This document shows, piece after piece, positions 33,326-46,000 of a DNA stretch of 64,000 nucleotides. The position numbers and the translations under genes are program-made. Numbering within the stretch: position 1 is the stretch's first letter; every line of letters begins with the position of its first letter. The stretch is from the NCBI RefSeq assembly GCF_041381155.1, contig NC_091149.1:8820609-8884608 (forward strand). Direction: 5' to 3'. The notes under the pieces are model-generated. The model made no database searches. It was not told where the DNA came from and worked only from the letters and a program-made list of their open reading frames with translations. Source of the DNA: Argopecten irradians. Lineage: Eukaryota; Mollusca; Bivalvia; Pectinida; Pectinidae.

Positions 33326-34477
33326 ATCGTCAATATCACAAAGATGACGCAATTAGATAACATTAACATAAGGCTACATTCAAAGTGTCGTTTAGCGTAT
33401 TAACTCAACTCAACTAATAGCTATTTAAAATTGTTGTTAAGTTATTTCAGAGTCAATTATCCTCCACGCTTTTTCTTAATGCTGTATACAAAATCTTAAT
33501 TAAGATACTTGAAAAATTTACTCAAATCAGTGTATTCAGATGGAATCAATTATGACATATGCTACCGCCTCACTGTTAGGAAGGTGTTGGGCTTTACTCG
33601 TTCAGACACACTATAGTATATAATAGTGGTGGTTTTATGCGCTCAGCACAATTGTTATCTTTTTCATACTTTTTTACGAAATACTTTTGTAAGATGACAC
33701 TTTCAAAAGGGCAAGTGTCTCGTTATCACAAGGAAACTCAAAACCATACAGAACATAGACATGCTCATACGCAACTCATTACATGAGAGGCCGTCCTTCT
33801 TACCTTCTTCTCCGTCTTCTTCTTCCTTTTTTTCTTATAGTTACACATGTCCATCGAATATCGATTATTATTTTGTTGTGGATTGACAATGGCCTTCATA
33901 GATTGTGGGAAAAATTCAGATACAGTGAATGTGCAGGTTACTTCTTTTATTCAGTCAATAGTTATAAAGTAAAGTATAGTATAGACTGTAGGAAGTGTGG
34001 TTAAGGTCGTCCAGTCCTACGTTTGGGATATATGAGTTAATAACCTCTAGTTTAGCGCTTTGCAATGTGGCCACCATAAGGGTATTCACTTGTTTAATTG
34101 TTTGAGGGTAAATGAAATTTAGTATATGTTATTGCATGGTGGCAGTGATGTGTCGATTAGTGACTGGGAGTGATTGTCTGATCTTGCAGCTGTTAATTGG
34201 ACGTCAAAAATTATAAACTAATCCAAACCAATAAATGAGTTTACTAGTTTTATCTTACATATTGTTTTATACTTGTAATCTATTGGTTGATTGGAGAATT
34301 TCATGTCGCTAGTAATAGGTAAATTATTTAATTTTTATAAAAAAAAAATGAAAAAATCATGGTGATATCCAATAATTGTTGCCATTTCGAACCAACAGCC
34401 AAATGTCCTCGCGCAAATTAAGTTTGGTTACCGTAAGCGTTTTCCGTAGAAGATTGTGGTAACACTGCGTATTTTGT

Positions 34478-34577
34478 CTTTGCATATCACAGAGTTAGCT
34501 CCCTTTACGTTCGCAAACACATGACGTCACAAATAATACCTACCCACAGGGGAAGAAAACTCTGTAATAAGCTAATA
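34478..34577. mobile_element. Partial CRE-containing MITE upstream of gene C
   Basis: Contains GTCTTTGCATATCACAGAG, AACACATGACGTCACAAATA and ACCTACCCAC. It ends about 35 bp before the gene C start, so its TGACGTCA site (34522-34529) lies about 90 bp upstream of the ATG. Confidence 0.65.
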
Positions 34578-34611
34578 CATACAGAATTGATTTGTTTAAA
34601 ATTTAGCTACT

Positions 34612-37600
34612 ATGGCCCAAGGAATACTAGTGTTTATGTTGCTCCTATGTGTCGCCGTATTTGTCCAAAATGTGGAAATTGACGTTGTGAGCGGTGATAG
34701 TGTCCACAACAAATTTAACCGAGGACACGATGTTGGTAAGTTTAATCAAAGTATATACTACATTGTTGTTAAATTCACTTACTAAAAATTTCTGGATTTA
34801 CTCTTTAAAAATATTTCATCGGGGCTTTTTATGCTCACCATGTTTATAGCCTTTGAAATTATCTATAACACGCCAGACTCTGATATGTAAAACCAGAATT
34901 GTGATAAATTTCGTGATATTCTAAATTTCGCGAAATTTGACAAATCTGTGAATTAATCAAAATTAAAAACCTTTCGTATAATAATAAATTGAACAACTAT
35001 ACGGTAGATGTTTATGCAGGTAAATATGTGCCATACAGTACTGATAGATGATGTTGTAATATTTCGGAATGCAGCAGAACCTCCATTACCCAAGCAAATA
35101 AAGAAAATATATATAGTCTTAAAAAAGTCATAGAATTGTTTATAAACAACAAAGGTGTATTGTCGCAAAAATACCAAATACGCATAATATTACTATCAAT
35201 ACGATTTATCGTTCAAATCACATATCTATATAACGTATACTATGCGATATGAACAACAGTTTGGTTGTAGCGTCGTCTGTGACGTACTATGTGATATTAT
35301 AGTTATTCTATTTACCATAGTATGGGGAGACTGGAGCGACTGTAGCGCCACCTGTGGGACGGGAACTCAGACACGACATTGCCATCATTGTCCACACCTA
35401 CACAGCCACATGGAGACACGGACCTGTACTCTGCCACAATGTCCAGGTGTGGTGGTAGACATGGTTACTATTAACATGATATTACACTTACCTATTCTGT
35501 ATTTGCATATTACAGAGTTATCTGCCCCTGTGAGTAGGTATTGATTGTGATGTCATGTGCGAGCGTAACGTCATACTTTTACGAGAAAACAACGCGAACT
35601 GCATTCACAAAATAATGACGTCACAATTGATACATATCCGCAAGGGAGCTAACTCTGTATGCAAAGACGGAATAGATATAGCCGGAGACTAACAAACAAA
35701 TAGCTGTGTCTAGTAATCCTTCCGAATAGAATAAAAGAACATTCGCCTGATTTTCGTTATACGTCAATCATCTGAGGAATACATACTTGTTTTAATAACC
35801 CTACGGCTACCGACCATGAATATCATCTACCTTCCAACCAGAGAAAATTTTGATAAGCGAACCATCACAAACTCAAATAATACGTTTGGTTTACTAAATG
35901 AAATAAGAAGACCATGTTATGGTTTAGGTCACGTCTGATTGAAATATATAAGAGAAGCACAGAAAAAAAAAGAAATGGTAAAGGCCACCTACCACCATTT
36001 TTGAAATGCTGCTACAAAAAAATGGTTTATTGTTTTAGTTGGCGTATACGTGTAATACACAATATTTAATCTTTCAATTGTTTGCGCGTTATAGAGACCA
36101 CGGAACCAAATTGTTTCACATAGACGACAATGGTAACGTTTGCCACTGTCCAGGTTAAATGGAGTTTTCAAGACTGGCCACCTGTCACTAATGTTGAAGA
36201 ATGGCATTTTGCATGCCTATGAATTTAAAGAAATTAAAATCTACCATCTTGCTAAACTTTTATGTAGGGGTTGTTTTCTGAATTCCGCACCAAAAAATGA
36301 CCAAAATATTCATGAGATTTCAATATTGATTACCTCCCCCTGTCGGAAACAGATTTGACAAAATTTTAAAATTTCTTAACATATTTTACATCTACATACA
36401 TTGCCCAACCCTAACATTAAACATTTGAAATCGATGCGCCTTGAATATCCAAACAGCATGCTCTGAATTATTCACCTCTCTATGAAATCAAAAACATTTG
36501 AAACTGATGCGCCCGGACTACCTAATTAGCAGGCTCTGAAACATTCGCCTCTCTATGAAAGCCAGTCCCCACAAGGGGATTTCCAGGATTCTGCAGGATT
36601 TTGTTTGATTCTGCGGTCCCTTATAAGAAGCATTGTGTCAACAGCGTATTGGTAATATTAAAACAATAATGGGTCTGAAATATGTTTCTTTCTGCAAACC
36701 AGTTTCATTTTCGGCTTCTTTTATATTTGTTTGGCACATATGTTAATTGTAAGATAAGTGTTAATGCAAAGCGCCTTCTTCAGAATATGCCGCTATCAAA
36801 TGGTACTATTTCATTCTTCTGCAAAGCGATTCAACACGAACATACCACAGCCTCCCAAAACACACAGATATTTACACAAATCGAGGTCATCCTTAAGTGA
36901 CCCTAGCTGTAGCGTAATTAAGAAGGAATTCATTTTAAGAGAATACTCCAAATAATTTGAATAAGAAAGAAAGTGATCTTAATAAGAAGGTGTATCAGAA
37001 GTGGATGTTTTACTGAAAATACCAATGGATTTATGGTGCAGGGTTTTTATCTGTCAACTTTAATTACTAAACAGTTTGGTCGGAATGGGGACAGTGCAGT
37101 GTCACATGTGGGAACGGACATATGCGACGTCATTGCCTACGTCATTGCAACCATGCCAACGAGGTTCTTCCTTGTAACTATGGACCGTGTCCAAGTATGT
37201 CAACGTTTTGTTATTAGCAATAAATCCGTCTATTTCTAGCCGTATACATATACCCTTTAAATGACGTTTACTGAATGTCGTTTGCTTTCAAATATACACA
37301 AACCTTAACAGTTTAACGTTGAATTAAAATTAATATATTGCAGCATTAGTTTTATAAAATGACTTTCCCATGCTATGCAATTACGTTATTGTTATATATA
37401 TGTTCACATTATCGTCAGTTAATGTTTTGTTTATTTTGCATGCATTTAGCCATTTTAAGGTATTGAAAGGCTCTATCTGAAAGTCATTATTAAAAAACAA
37501 CATTCAAAAATAAATATGGCGCTATTTAATACTATGCAAGTTAAGGTTATGTCAGAGTAAATCTCCCTTGCCAATATTTTGATTAGTTTAAAGGTTTAAC

Positions 37601-40600
37601 GCACCGTCTATACATAATGAGAAATACAAATCGAATGGTGGAGTAAGCCGCACGCAATTTCGTAAAGGTCACGAGACATTAATCGTTACTTTCTTCATTT
37701 GTGTGTCCATGGTAAATATTCCGTCTTTTAATATCAGAGATTACTTCCCTTGCGGGTTGGTATCACTGTTGACGACATTATTTTGTGAGCGACATTCACT
37801 TAAAAATGACTTTGTGACAAAGTTAGATAACTCTTTAAAATGCGTGTAGTTTGTAAAAGATTTCTAAAATCTTACACCAAATGCAATGTTTCATGTTAGT
37901 AATCCGACGGTTGGAATCTTGTCGTCGGTGCTGTAGTCGATTTGTAATGTTAAGACGTAGAAAATATGTACTCATCCTTAGCATGTATATTGCAGCTTAT
38001 ACCTGTGATTGAGACAAAACATTCGAAAAAGGATTTTTGAATATTGAAATGATTATCTTTAGCTTTTGGTTTTATTATTCAGATTTTCATAACATAAAAC
38101 TTATATTCAAATTTATTCTTATAATATACTAAAAAATAATTTCTTCAATATTCAAATTTCATTCTTGTACTCTTTTGTCTAAGAAATCATAACACCGTTA
38201 TCTCAGCCAATAAGAAGCGACGTTACAAACGCCGACGCCATTTTTCCTTTAAACTATTTCCAGGTGTGATACAGGGTTCAGCTCATACTTGTGACAAGAT
38301 GTCTGTCATACATGCTTTAGCGGAGATCAACACAAACTCATCAGATCGCTGCTCAGACCCATGGGTTTCTAAAACTGAGAATTTTCTAATGTCCAACTGT
38401 CAAGGGATACCCTCAGATACTAGCCACTGGCATAAAGGGTTATCGGTAGGTAACAAATCAAATTTAAGAAAGATGTCACATAAAGGGGAGGAGACAGGAA
38501 CGTTGGTCCTCTGTAAAAAGCTTCTTTTTTTCATTTATGGACAAATTACATCCTTAATGGGTTATACTGACCGCACCATAGCAATATCGTTCGAAAACAA
38601 ATTGCATTTGAAACACTAGGTCATGGTCGATGTTTGGATTGTATCGCAGACTGCAATATACAATGGAATCATTCAGTTCCGTTATGGTCAATTTTCGTGG
38701 GAGACAAATTCATTTTTTATAATTATTACCTGTGAAATATCGCTGTGAATAGAAATCGCTTGATATTAATATGCAAAATTAAGTTATCGTGGAAACAGAT
38801 TGGTTAATAGTATAAGATGGTTATCCATGTTAACTTGTTCCTTTTGTTTACCATTGTCGCTTCTTTAAGGATCCTACAACGAAACCGAATGGTAATTTGT
38901 ATCTTTTGAAAACAGGAGAATATGAATTGGTATTGTCATACGGGATAAAAATTACTTTTAACATTATTAACTAGTTTTAGCTTATTGTTTTATTTCTTTA
39001 TAAAAGTATTTACAATGATTAATTTCACTCCCCCCCCCCCCAAAAAAAAAAAAAAAAAAAAAAAAAACAATAATAATAATTAATTATTGCCTTATATGGA
39101 TTGGTGTTGCAGACAACTAAAGCAAAACAAATTATTTTATATGTATTTTTCTGTTAATCAAACATAAATATACACAATTAAGCTATCAGTTATCGTTCGA
39201 ATGATGAATATTATTTATGTTCTCTCGCCGATGTAGACTATTTAAATAAATAAATATTTGATCTTTAGGTAGCCATTAACTGTAACACGACCAGACAGAT
39301 TCCTGCCTACACACCCGTGGGGACCTTCTGGAATAACACCTACCAGCAGGACAGGTTACACGAGGGCTACAGTGGCATCTTCATTGAGTGTACTCAGGAC
39401 GGATTCAAAGTAAAGTGATTTTTATCATTTTCATCAATTTTTATTTTTTTGAATATTTATTCATTTTTTATTCATTTGATTACATTTTTACTCATTTATT
39501 GTTATAGGTTTTTTATTTATTTGTTTTTGTTGTGTGTGTGTGTGTGTAATTTGTATTAAAAAAAATCAGCTATTTTTCGAAAGATATGTTATTTATTATG
39601 GACATTTGTTGGGATAAATATGGATTTATACCGCCCTAGTTTAATTAAATACCAGAGATCATTATTTAAATTCTAACATTGAAAACATGCTATGGCCGAA
39701 AAAATGGTATTTTATTTCTTTATCAGATATGTAATTCCTTAGACAAATGTCAAAATGATAACCCGATGTATATGTAAATTACAAGAAAAACGATTGTTAT
39801 GACGTCACTCTAAAGATCTCAATTATTGGGAAATACTATCAAAGAATATATACTGACTCGATGATTCTTAAAGAGGAAAATCGAGGCGATATGCTTTATA
39901 TTGAAGTCCACATGCCCATATATAAGCCAATGCAAGTAGAGGAAAATCAGAGCATATCAAATATAACTAATACTCATATTATTTAACGTGTTCGTTTTGT
40001 ATGTCTTAATAAAGGAGCAGATCGTCTCAAACTTTGTCAATTTTGTTTTGTCCACACGGTTGGAATTACTTCCTTGTCCCATATTTACCATTTGAAGTAA
40101 TTCGTATCCTACAGACGTACGTTTGATGGGATCCCGTGTCATCTGGGAAATCCCTTTGATATTACTTATTTGACCCTTTATATAACTAATAGCATAGACT
40201 TTTAAAGATGCTACAACGCTGACAATTAGGTTTTTTTATGGAAACAGGAGCAGGCGACTTAGCATTTTTCTTCAGTAACAAAAATTGCTTAATTTACATC
40301 ATTATCACCATTGAAAAGTTTGAGCTACATCATAAAAAAATCATATTATGTCATATATGGAATGAACATTCACCAAAAGCAAAGTGAATTATTTGTTAAT
40401 GTATTTTTCTGTTTATTGGGCACAAATACATGTTTAGACATCAGTTACTGTCAAAATAATGAGTATGATTTAAGCTCTCTGTCGGCGGTGGAGCATCATT
40501 ATATAAGTCAATTAAATCAATTAAATTGCTATAAACATTTCATTTTTCTATTTTTAGATGGCCGTACAAGCCTGTTCTGGAGTGCCGACTGTGATAAATA

Positions 40601-40683
40601 TACCATATATACCAGGGACACATCTTACAGATGATTCCAAGCATCCAAATCTTCCTTCGAGATACTTTACTGTTAGATGGTAG
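34612..40683 (+). CDS. Gene C: secreted two-TSP1 protein with degenerate NlpC/P60-like C-terminal domain
   Basis: Seven exons, 876 nt, 291 aa: 34612-34735 (signal peptide MAQGILVFMLLL), 35321-35446 (TSP1), 36097-36153 (19-residue linker), 37075-37194 (TSP1, WSEWGQCSVTCGNG), 38264-38445, 39269-39409 and 40558-40683 (C-terminal domain). Phases 1,1,1,1,0,0 agree throughout and all borders are AG/GT. The C-terminal domain has six cysteines, the W-x2-G turn across exons 5/6, TFWNN, SGIF and a terminal YFTVRW. The fold recalls BPSL0067-type NlpC/P60 amidases. At the helix where those enzymes have Cys this protein has KMSVIHALA (Ser), and the His before the I/LY-type strand reads Tyr, so a binding role is more likely than catalysis. 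Differences from gene A cluster in exons 1 and 3. An ATTAAA lies 12 nt past the stop. Confidence 0.83.
35321..35446 (+). CDS. Gene C exon 2: TSP1 domain
   Basis: Acceptor TTACCATAG, donor GTGTGG. The 42-residue domain is identical in sequence to gene A exon 2. The upstream part of the open frame that covers it (35242-35320) is intron. Confidence 0.9.
35489..35672. mobile_element. CRE-containing palindromic MITE in gene C intron 2
   Basis: Inverted-arm counterpart of 11303-11489, with TGATGTCATG and AATGACGTCAC inside and TTGCATATTACAGAGTTA as outer arm. It starts about 40 bp after the TSP1 donor. Confidence 0.72.
37709..37800. mobile_element. Partial CRE-type MITE in gene C intron 4
   Basis: Mirror of 9207-9297: ATTCCGTCTTTTAATATCAG, CTTCCCTTGCGGGTTGG and a GACGACATTATTTTGTGAGC stretch. 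Confidence 0.55.
38012..38247. mobile_element. Foldback element abutting gene C exon 5 acceptor
   Basis: Mirror of 8741-9000, ending GCCGACGCCATTTTTCC only about 13 nt before the acceptor AG (38262-38263). The polypyrimidine tract of this splice site is therefore made from or directly beside transposon sequence, in both arms. Confidence 0.65.
38264..38445 (+). CDS. Gene C exon 5: first part of C-terminal domain
   Basis: 182 nt, phase 1 in, phase 0 out, donor GTAGGT. Encodes GSAHTCDKMSVIHALAEI, a central Cys pair, and SHWHKGLS at the end. Gene F has the closest counterpart (GSAHICNKISTVQALAEL). The frame runs open past the donor to 38619, but that extension is intron. Confidence 0.85.
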
Positions 40684-40694
40684 AAATGGTAATA

Positions 40695-40700
40695 ATTAAA
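40695..40700 (+). promoter_or_regulatory. Possible ATTAAA poly(A) signal of gene C
   Basis: Variant poly(A) hexamer starting 12 nt after the gene C stop codon, conserved at the mirrored position in gene A. Confidence 0.4.
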
Positions 40701-40794
40701 GGGTAACTAGGACTTGTCTTGTTTGTTATGATATTCTATACACTCGCTAGTTGTTATATGTATTAAAAGGCAAAAACGACACATACCATTAATA

Positions 40795-40912
40795 AGTATT
40801 TCTCCCATTCTGGACAGGGCTTCCCTGTGGTTGCTAAGGAAAAGACAGCTCACGCACGCTTAACGATGGCGTCATCGATACTTGTGGAGACTATTGTCGA
40901 GGACGCCATTAA
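40795..40912 (-). repeat. Dispersed repeat downstream of gene C
   Basis: Inverted counterpart of 6082-6195: AGGAAAAGACAGCTCACGC, then a GACTATTGTCGAGGACG end. Confidence 0.65.
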
Positions 40913-41940
40913 TTGCTGACGCGAAAAAAATAATCCTAATCTTATAATTTTGGTATGGGAGAAAATAACCAAACATAGATCTGTCAGGTTGATAAGGATA
41001 TATCAACCCGCGCCATGTGAAAGATTTTAGCCGAAATATTTCACTTTTGTTGAGATATCCATGCTAATATTTAATTTATTCTTGGTTACTCGTTGAAATA
41101 ATCAGTTATTCAACTTGTTTTACAATAAATAAAGTTTTAGATTTTTTTATACTTACACTTAGTAAGCAGTGAGTAATCTTTTTTGATTGCAAATATTTTA
41201 CCATGTGGTGTATAAACAAATTGTCAATCAACGACTGCAGTGTTTATTTAATGTCCTGAGAGTTGAATAACACCACCTATTGCGGTAGAAATGCAACTTC
41301 ACCACTATTCTCCAGATAGAGAAATTAGACACTAGCCAATCGAGGGTGTACAGGATTTTTTTACATTTACTTTATATATTTTTATTTTCAGTCAATGTTA
41401 ATTTTCATAAGTCACTACCTGAGAGTATAAATATAGTATCATAATATCATTTTGAGTAAATGTTAGTTTTACTATATATAAATAGCTCTTTCTCTACATC
41501 AGGTCTAAAACGTTGATGGTGGATTCAGGTTTCAATCGAAAACTATTATATCAAACCAATTGTAAACGTTAGTCATCGCTTCGGCAGGTTGATAAGGAGA
41601 CGTGTCGGAGACAAAGCAAATTGGATATGCTTTTAACGCACTTTTAATCTGGGACAAATACTTTCATATTTTTTAAACATTTCTTAAGCAACTAACCTTG
41701 ATATCTTTATTTTATTTTATTTCTTGTTAAATTTTGATTTAGTTTTGGGTTGGTTTTTTTCAAAAATGTGTTCCATTTCAATGGTTTTAAGGAAAAGGAG
41801 AAGATTTTGCAGTAATATGAAAGGAAGACATTAAAACTAATTAAGTATCTTGACCTGATTAAGCTAATTGTCTTTTCAATGATACTAATAGTTAAGCACA
41901 AATTATATGAGCCATGATAATACTCAGACAAAAGTAAATT

Positions 41941-42117
41941 CAAAACAAATAGCATTCGGATGGTGTTATTTCGGACTGAAGAAGGCCCTATGGTGGCTGA
42001 ATATATATTCCATAGAAATTATTTTGATTTTACTTTGAATTTATTTATTTTGGCCTTTTATTTCGGATTATTAATATACTAGCTTTATACCGTTTTTCCT
42101 CATTACAAAACAAATAG
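41941..42117. other. Right-arm-only segment bounded by 12-bp direct repeats
   Basis: CAAAACAAATAG occurs at 41941-41952 and 42106-42117 and only once at the matching left-arm site (near 5041). Either a 153-bp insertion with 12-bp target duplication in the right arm or a deletion between the repeats in the left arm. No inverted termini or poly(A) tail mark it as a known element. Confidence 0.6.
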
Positions 42118-43016
42118 GTTATTAGATATTTGGTCACATTCCTATTTATAAATCTAAAATAGAATATACGTCTGGGTCGGAATAATTGTACTACTAACCG
42201 TGAGAGTGAAATGACCTTGACCTTATCGCGTGTCTCGGTATCACGATAAACTATTTTAAAAGATAACGGCATCTGAAGTGTACAACTACAAAGCCAGGAC
42301 GGTTCTGTCGATGTGAATCAACAATATAAGGTATTGTTACGAAAAATTACATGTTACGTGAGATATATTCTGTTTAGGGCGTATTATTGCGTTGTACTTG
42401 TAATACGCTGGAATTTATCGTATCGTTGTAATGCTGTAGGTAGCACGTCATGATTTATTGAAAACTATGACTTACTTCATTATTATTATTTTATTACATT
42501 TACATTTCAATGCCTAACCAATCGAAAAGATATGCTATCGATGTCGATATCCCGATTCTCTTAAACAAGTTTATCTTTATTAATAAACCTGTGCTATATT
42601 TTGAGATAATGAAATTATAAGTTTAGGACTATTGCTACAGCAGACTGTATACAAATTATTTCATATAAGTGATTTTTTGTTAATAAATTTTGCTTAAATG
42701 AAATAGCAATAGATATAGATGAATAGGACAATCTATTATATCATTTCTAAATTGATGCTTTGCATGCACATCGGGTGATATTTTTCATATGTATCGATTA
42801 AGTTTGTTCATTTAGATATTACTATAATAGAGCAAGACTTTCGCTATTACAGTAAGATAAAACATGAATATACCGCAGCCTGCCAAAATATACTGTAACT
42901 AAATTACGCAACTCATTGCATACAGTGGCGGTCGTCCTTTAATGAACTTAGCTCTTAATAGGACACCTAGCCAGATCAACTGAATAATGATCATTAATCG
43001 TTATTAATTTTGTAGG

Positions 43017-46000
43017 ATGTTGTTCGCTGTGTTTTTGGTTTGCTTTCTGACGATTAACTTCACAGTAGCAAATGACCCCTGCTTGTGCGCACAATCAGAT
43101 ATTCCAATACTAGCTGAAGCATCCCAGAATTCATTTCCTATCGATACGCTGACTTCCGGTTCCTGTTTGGAAGAAACACAGTATGACAAATATGAGTCGT
43201 GGATCGAGATAAAGACAGATACCTTGGTAGGTCCATAAATACTTTTTGAAATTTATTATAAAAGAAATCTAAAAAAAATCAAAAGGGCCCATCAACATCC
43301 CTACACCAGCCCGGATAAGTTGAAATCCTAATGCACAGGTTTTCATAACTCCTTCAATATTTGTAACTACATTTTTTCTTTGGGTGTTAAAAACGGTTCT
43401 TGTTTCCATGCAGATGTGTCATGTTAGAAGATTTCCAAACCTCTTCAAAACTATGATTATGATATATATTTTATAAAGAAAGAATACACCAATGGTTGTT
43501 AAACAAACAGAGAGAGCTTAACCGATACCCATCATTTGAAAAATAGTTGGTCTTTCATCGTGTATGTTTTTATATAATCATCACAACCAACACACATAAA
43601 ATAATTATTTTATTTCTTGGTACATGTGCAATCAGTACTTCATTCCATATTGGCATGGCGCATTTTTTTCGGGAAGCAATTTATTATTTTCAATATATTT
43701 TTTTGATTTTGAAATAAAATAAGAAGCCTTAACTTTTCAATGACTCAATGATGTAAATAAGTTGTTTTTGTAAACGAAGAAAATACTTATTCGTCTGCTC
43801 CGGTTTTTGGAAAATGCCATTCGTCAACGGTGGAGCATCTTTAAACTCTTTGATCTCTGATCATAATTTCGATAATGAAATCATACCAGACACATTTTGA
43901 AGTTAAGGCTTGATGTAAATAAACTGTTTTATCAACTTAATCATGTTCACATATACCTAAGAAATGTTAATAAACAAGGCATACAAATGATCACTAGGTT
44001 AAATAGGGTCTTAAACCCTTTTTATTACGTTATGCTTGTAGATTCATGGTCATCGATAGGTCTGTATTGCTCCTAATATACATTACAGATCGGATTTGTG
44101 CAAAATACTGACAAGCTTTATTTGGCGAACTGTACACGTAAGTTTCCTTTGAACATTTTCTAAAATTCGAAAGCAGATTTATTTCACTATTGATTTCTCA
44201 CAAGCCTATATAACCAAAGTTTATGTTTTAAAACATAGTTTAAGGAATGAACAACTACATGCATTTAAAAAATTCTCGGAGTAACATATCCGTAACCTAT
44301 TAGAATGTTTGATCATGCAGTATGCTGTTAAAAACTGGTCGACATTTTAGACGAGTTTTGGAGCTTTTAAATGGATTTGATATACCCAACCACTTCTGCG
44401 ATATATAACTTTCTCTTTAACTTGTAGTGAAGATCAGTGGGCGAGTTCGGGCGCAAGCTATATAGTGACTGTAGTGGACCTTGGGCGTGATCGAGCTTAC
44501 TTGTTACATGTAGTGCGCATGTGCACAAAAACAAGAAATTGTAATGCGCATGTCTTATAAACTAGAGCTCAACCACTGATTTTCTTTCGATGTTCAACGG
44601 CAATTAGGATGTCTTTGCGCATGCGTAAGTTTTTGAAAGCATGGTAGTGATTTGTTGTTGCTTATAAGCACGTGTAATATCAATAATATCAGCGCCCGAA
44701 CTCTCCCAGTAATAGCGCACATCCGGAACTTCTCGTGTATTTCATATATTCATATATACATACGTACTGATATATCTCTTTCCCCATATATCAAGTTATG
44801 AAAAAGGGTACAGAAGGAAACATTTACTTTGCATAGAGGCTATGGTTTTCAGTTAAACTGCATTCAATTATGTTTTCACCATATTTGCCTATCTTGATAG
44901 CTACTTATAAATCAAAGAGAGCCTGCTCTTCGCATTGCATGACGTCGTGTTGTGGGAGAAAAAGAGGAACCCATTACCATCACTCTCATCACGGTAAGAT
45001 CACGTTATACAATACATTTGTTGACTTAGTTTGAGATCAACATGTGCTATGCCAAGCTGTTGCCTGAGGCCGAAGGAAACAGTTCCTTCCGAGAGTTCAA
45101 CATAACACATGTTGACCGGAAAGTCTACGAATTATTTGAAATAAATGCAGTAATTTTATGCTTGAAATAAAATTTACATTACATGGAATGAATTAATAAA
45201 TGTATGGCAACTTGAAATTGCCGAGTAGGGCCAAATACAAATGAATTGTAACGTCATAATGACGTAAGCTTTCTATATTTAATGGACGCAAACATATGAT
45301 CAATTGTTCTCGTTTTTACTATATTATAGCATAGTGAATACAAAGTAAAGATGAAACCATCTCCACTTATGCTTAATGTTTATTTTCATGATCTCTTAAC
45401 ATACATTATCAAATTGATTTCACATTTTATGCCTGACAACATTTTTGCATTTTAAAGTCGTTTGATTTCACTGCACTTGTTTTCAGATTGTTCAACCTGT
45501 CATAGCTCCTGCTGCCACACTGAAAGTCTTACACGTATGTATACTACATATGTATGTAATTTGATAAAGTCATACACTTATGTATACTATATAATTTGAT
45601 AAAGTCATATACGTGTTAATATTATGTAATTTGGTAAAGTCACACACGTATGTGCATTTGTATACTATGTAATTTGATAAAGTCATACGCATTTTATACT
45701 ATGTAATTTGACGAAGCCATACACGTATCTATATAATGTAATTTGATAAAGTCATACATGCATGTGTATTATGTAATGTTATATAATCATACATATGTGT
45801 ATACTATGTAATTTGATAAGGTCATACACGTATGTATACTATGAAAATTCATAAAGCCATACACGTATCTATATAATGTTATTTTATTAAGTTATACAGT
45901 TATAAATAATGTGTACTTTGATAAAGCCACACATAGCTGGGCGGATTGGTGAAAAAATTGTGCTATTATGGTTACAAGCATGAAACTTTGCATATATGTC

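Larger units (their letters stand above)
31483..34611. other. Head-to-head intergenic region between B' and C
   Basis: Mirror of 13119-16265. Holds an inverted SINE (33020-33325), the dispersed repeat whose frame 33783-34004 is unsupported, and a partial CRE MITE (34478-34577) just upstream of gene C. The region near 32495 has a duplicated CATACACATATGACG phrase not seen in the left arm. Confidence 0.6.
40684..43016. other. Intergenic region between C and D
   Basis: Mirror of 4135-6308. A copy of the dispersed GGGAAAAGACAGCTCAC repeat (40795-40912) lies just downstream of gene C. A 165-bp segment (41941-42105) bounded by CAAAACAAATAG direct repeats is absent from the left arm. A repeat fragment (42860-42945) ends about 70 bp upstream of the gene D start. 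Confidence 0.6.
31289..45930. repeat. Right arm of giant inverted duplication
   Basis: Partner of 1204-16459. It carries B' exon 1, the shared intergenic region, gene C, the C-D intergenic region and the first four exons of gene D. It lacks the TTAA element found in gene A and has its own extra segments at about 35835-35915 and 41941-42105. The outer end is the minisatellite at 45540-45930. Confidence 0.93.
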
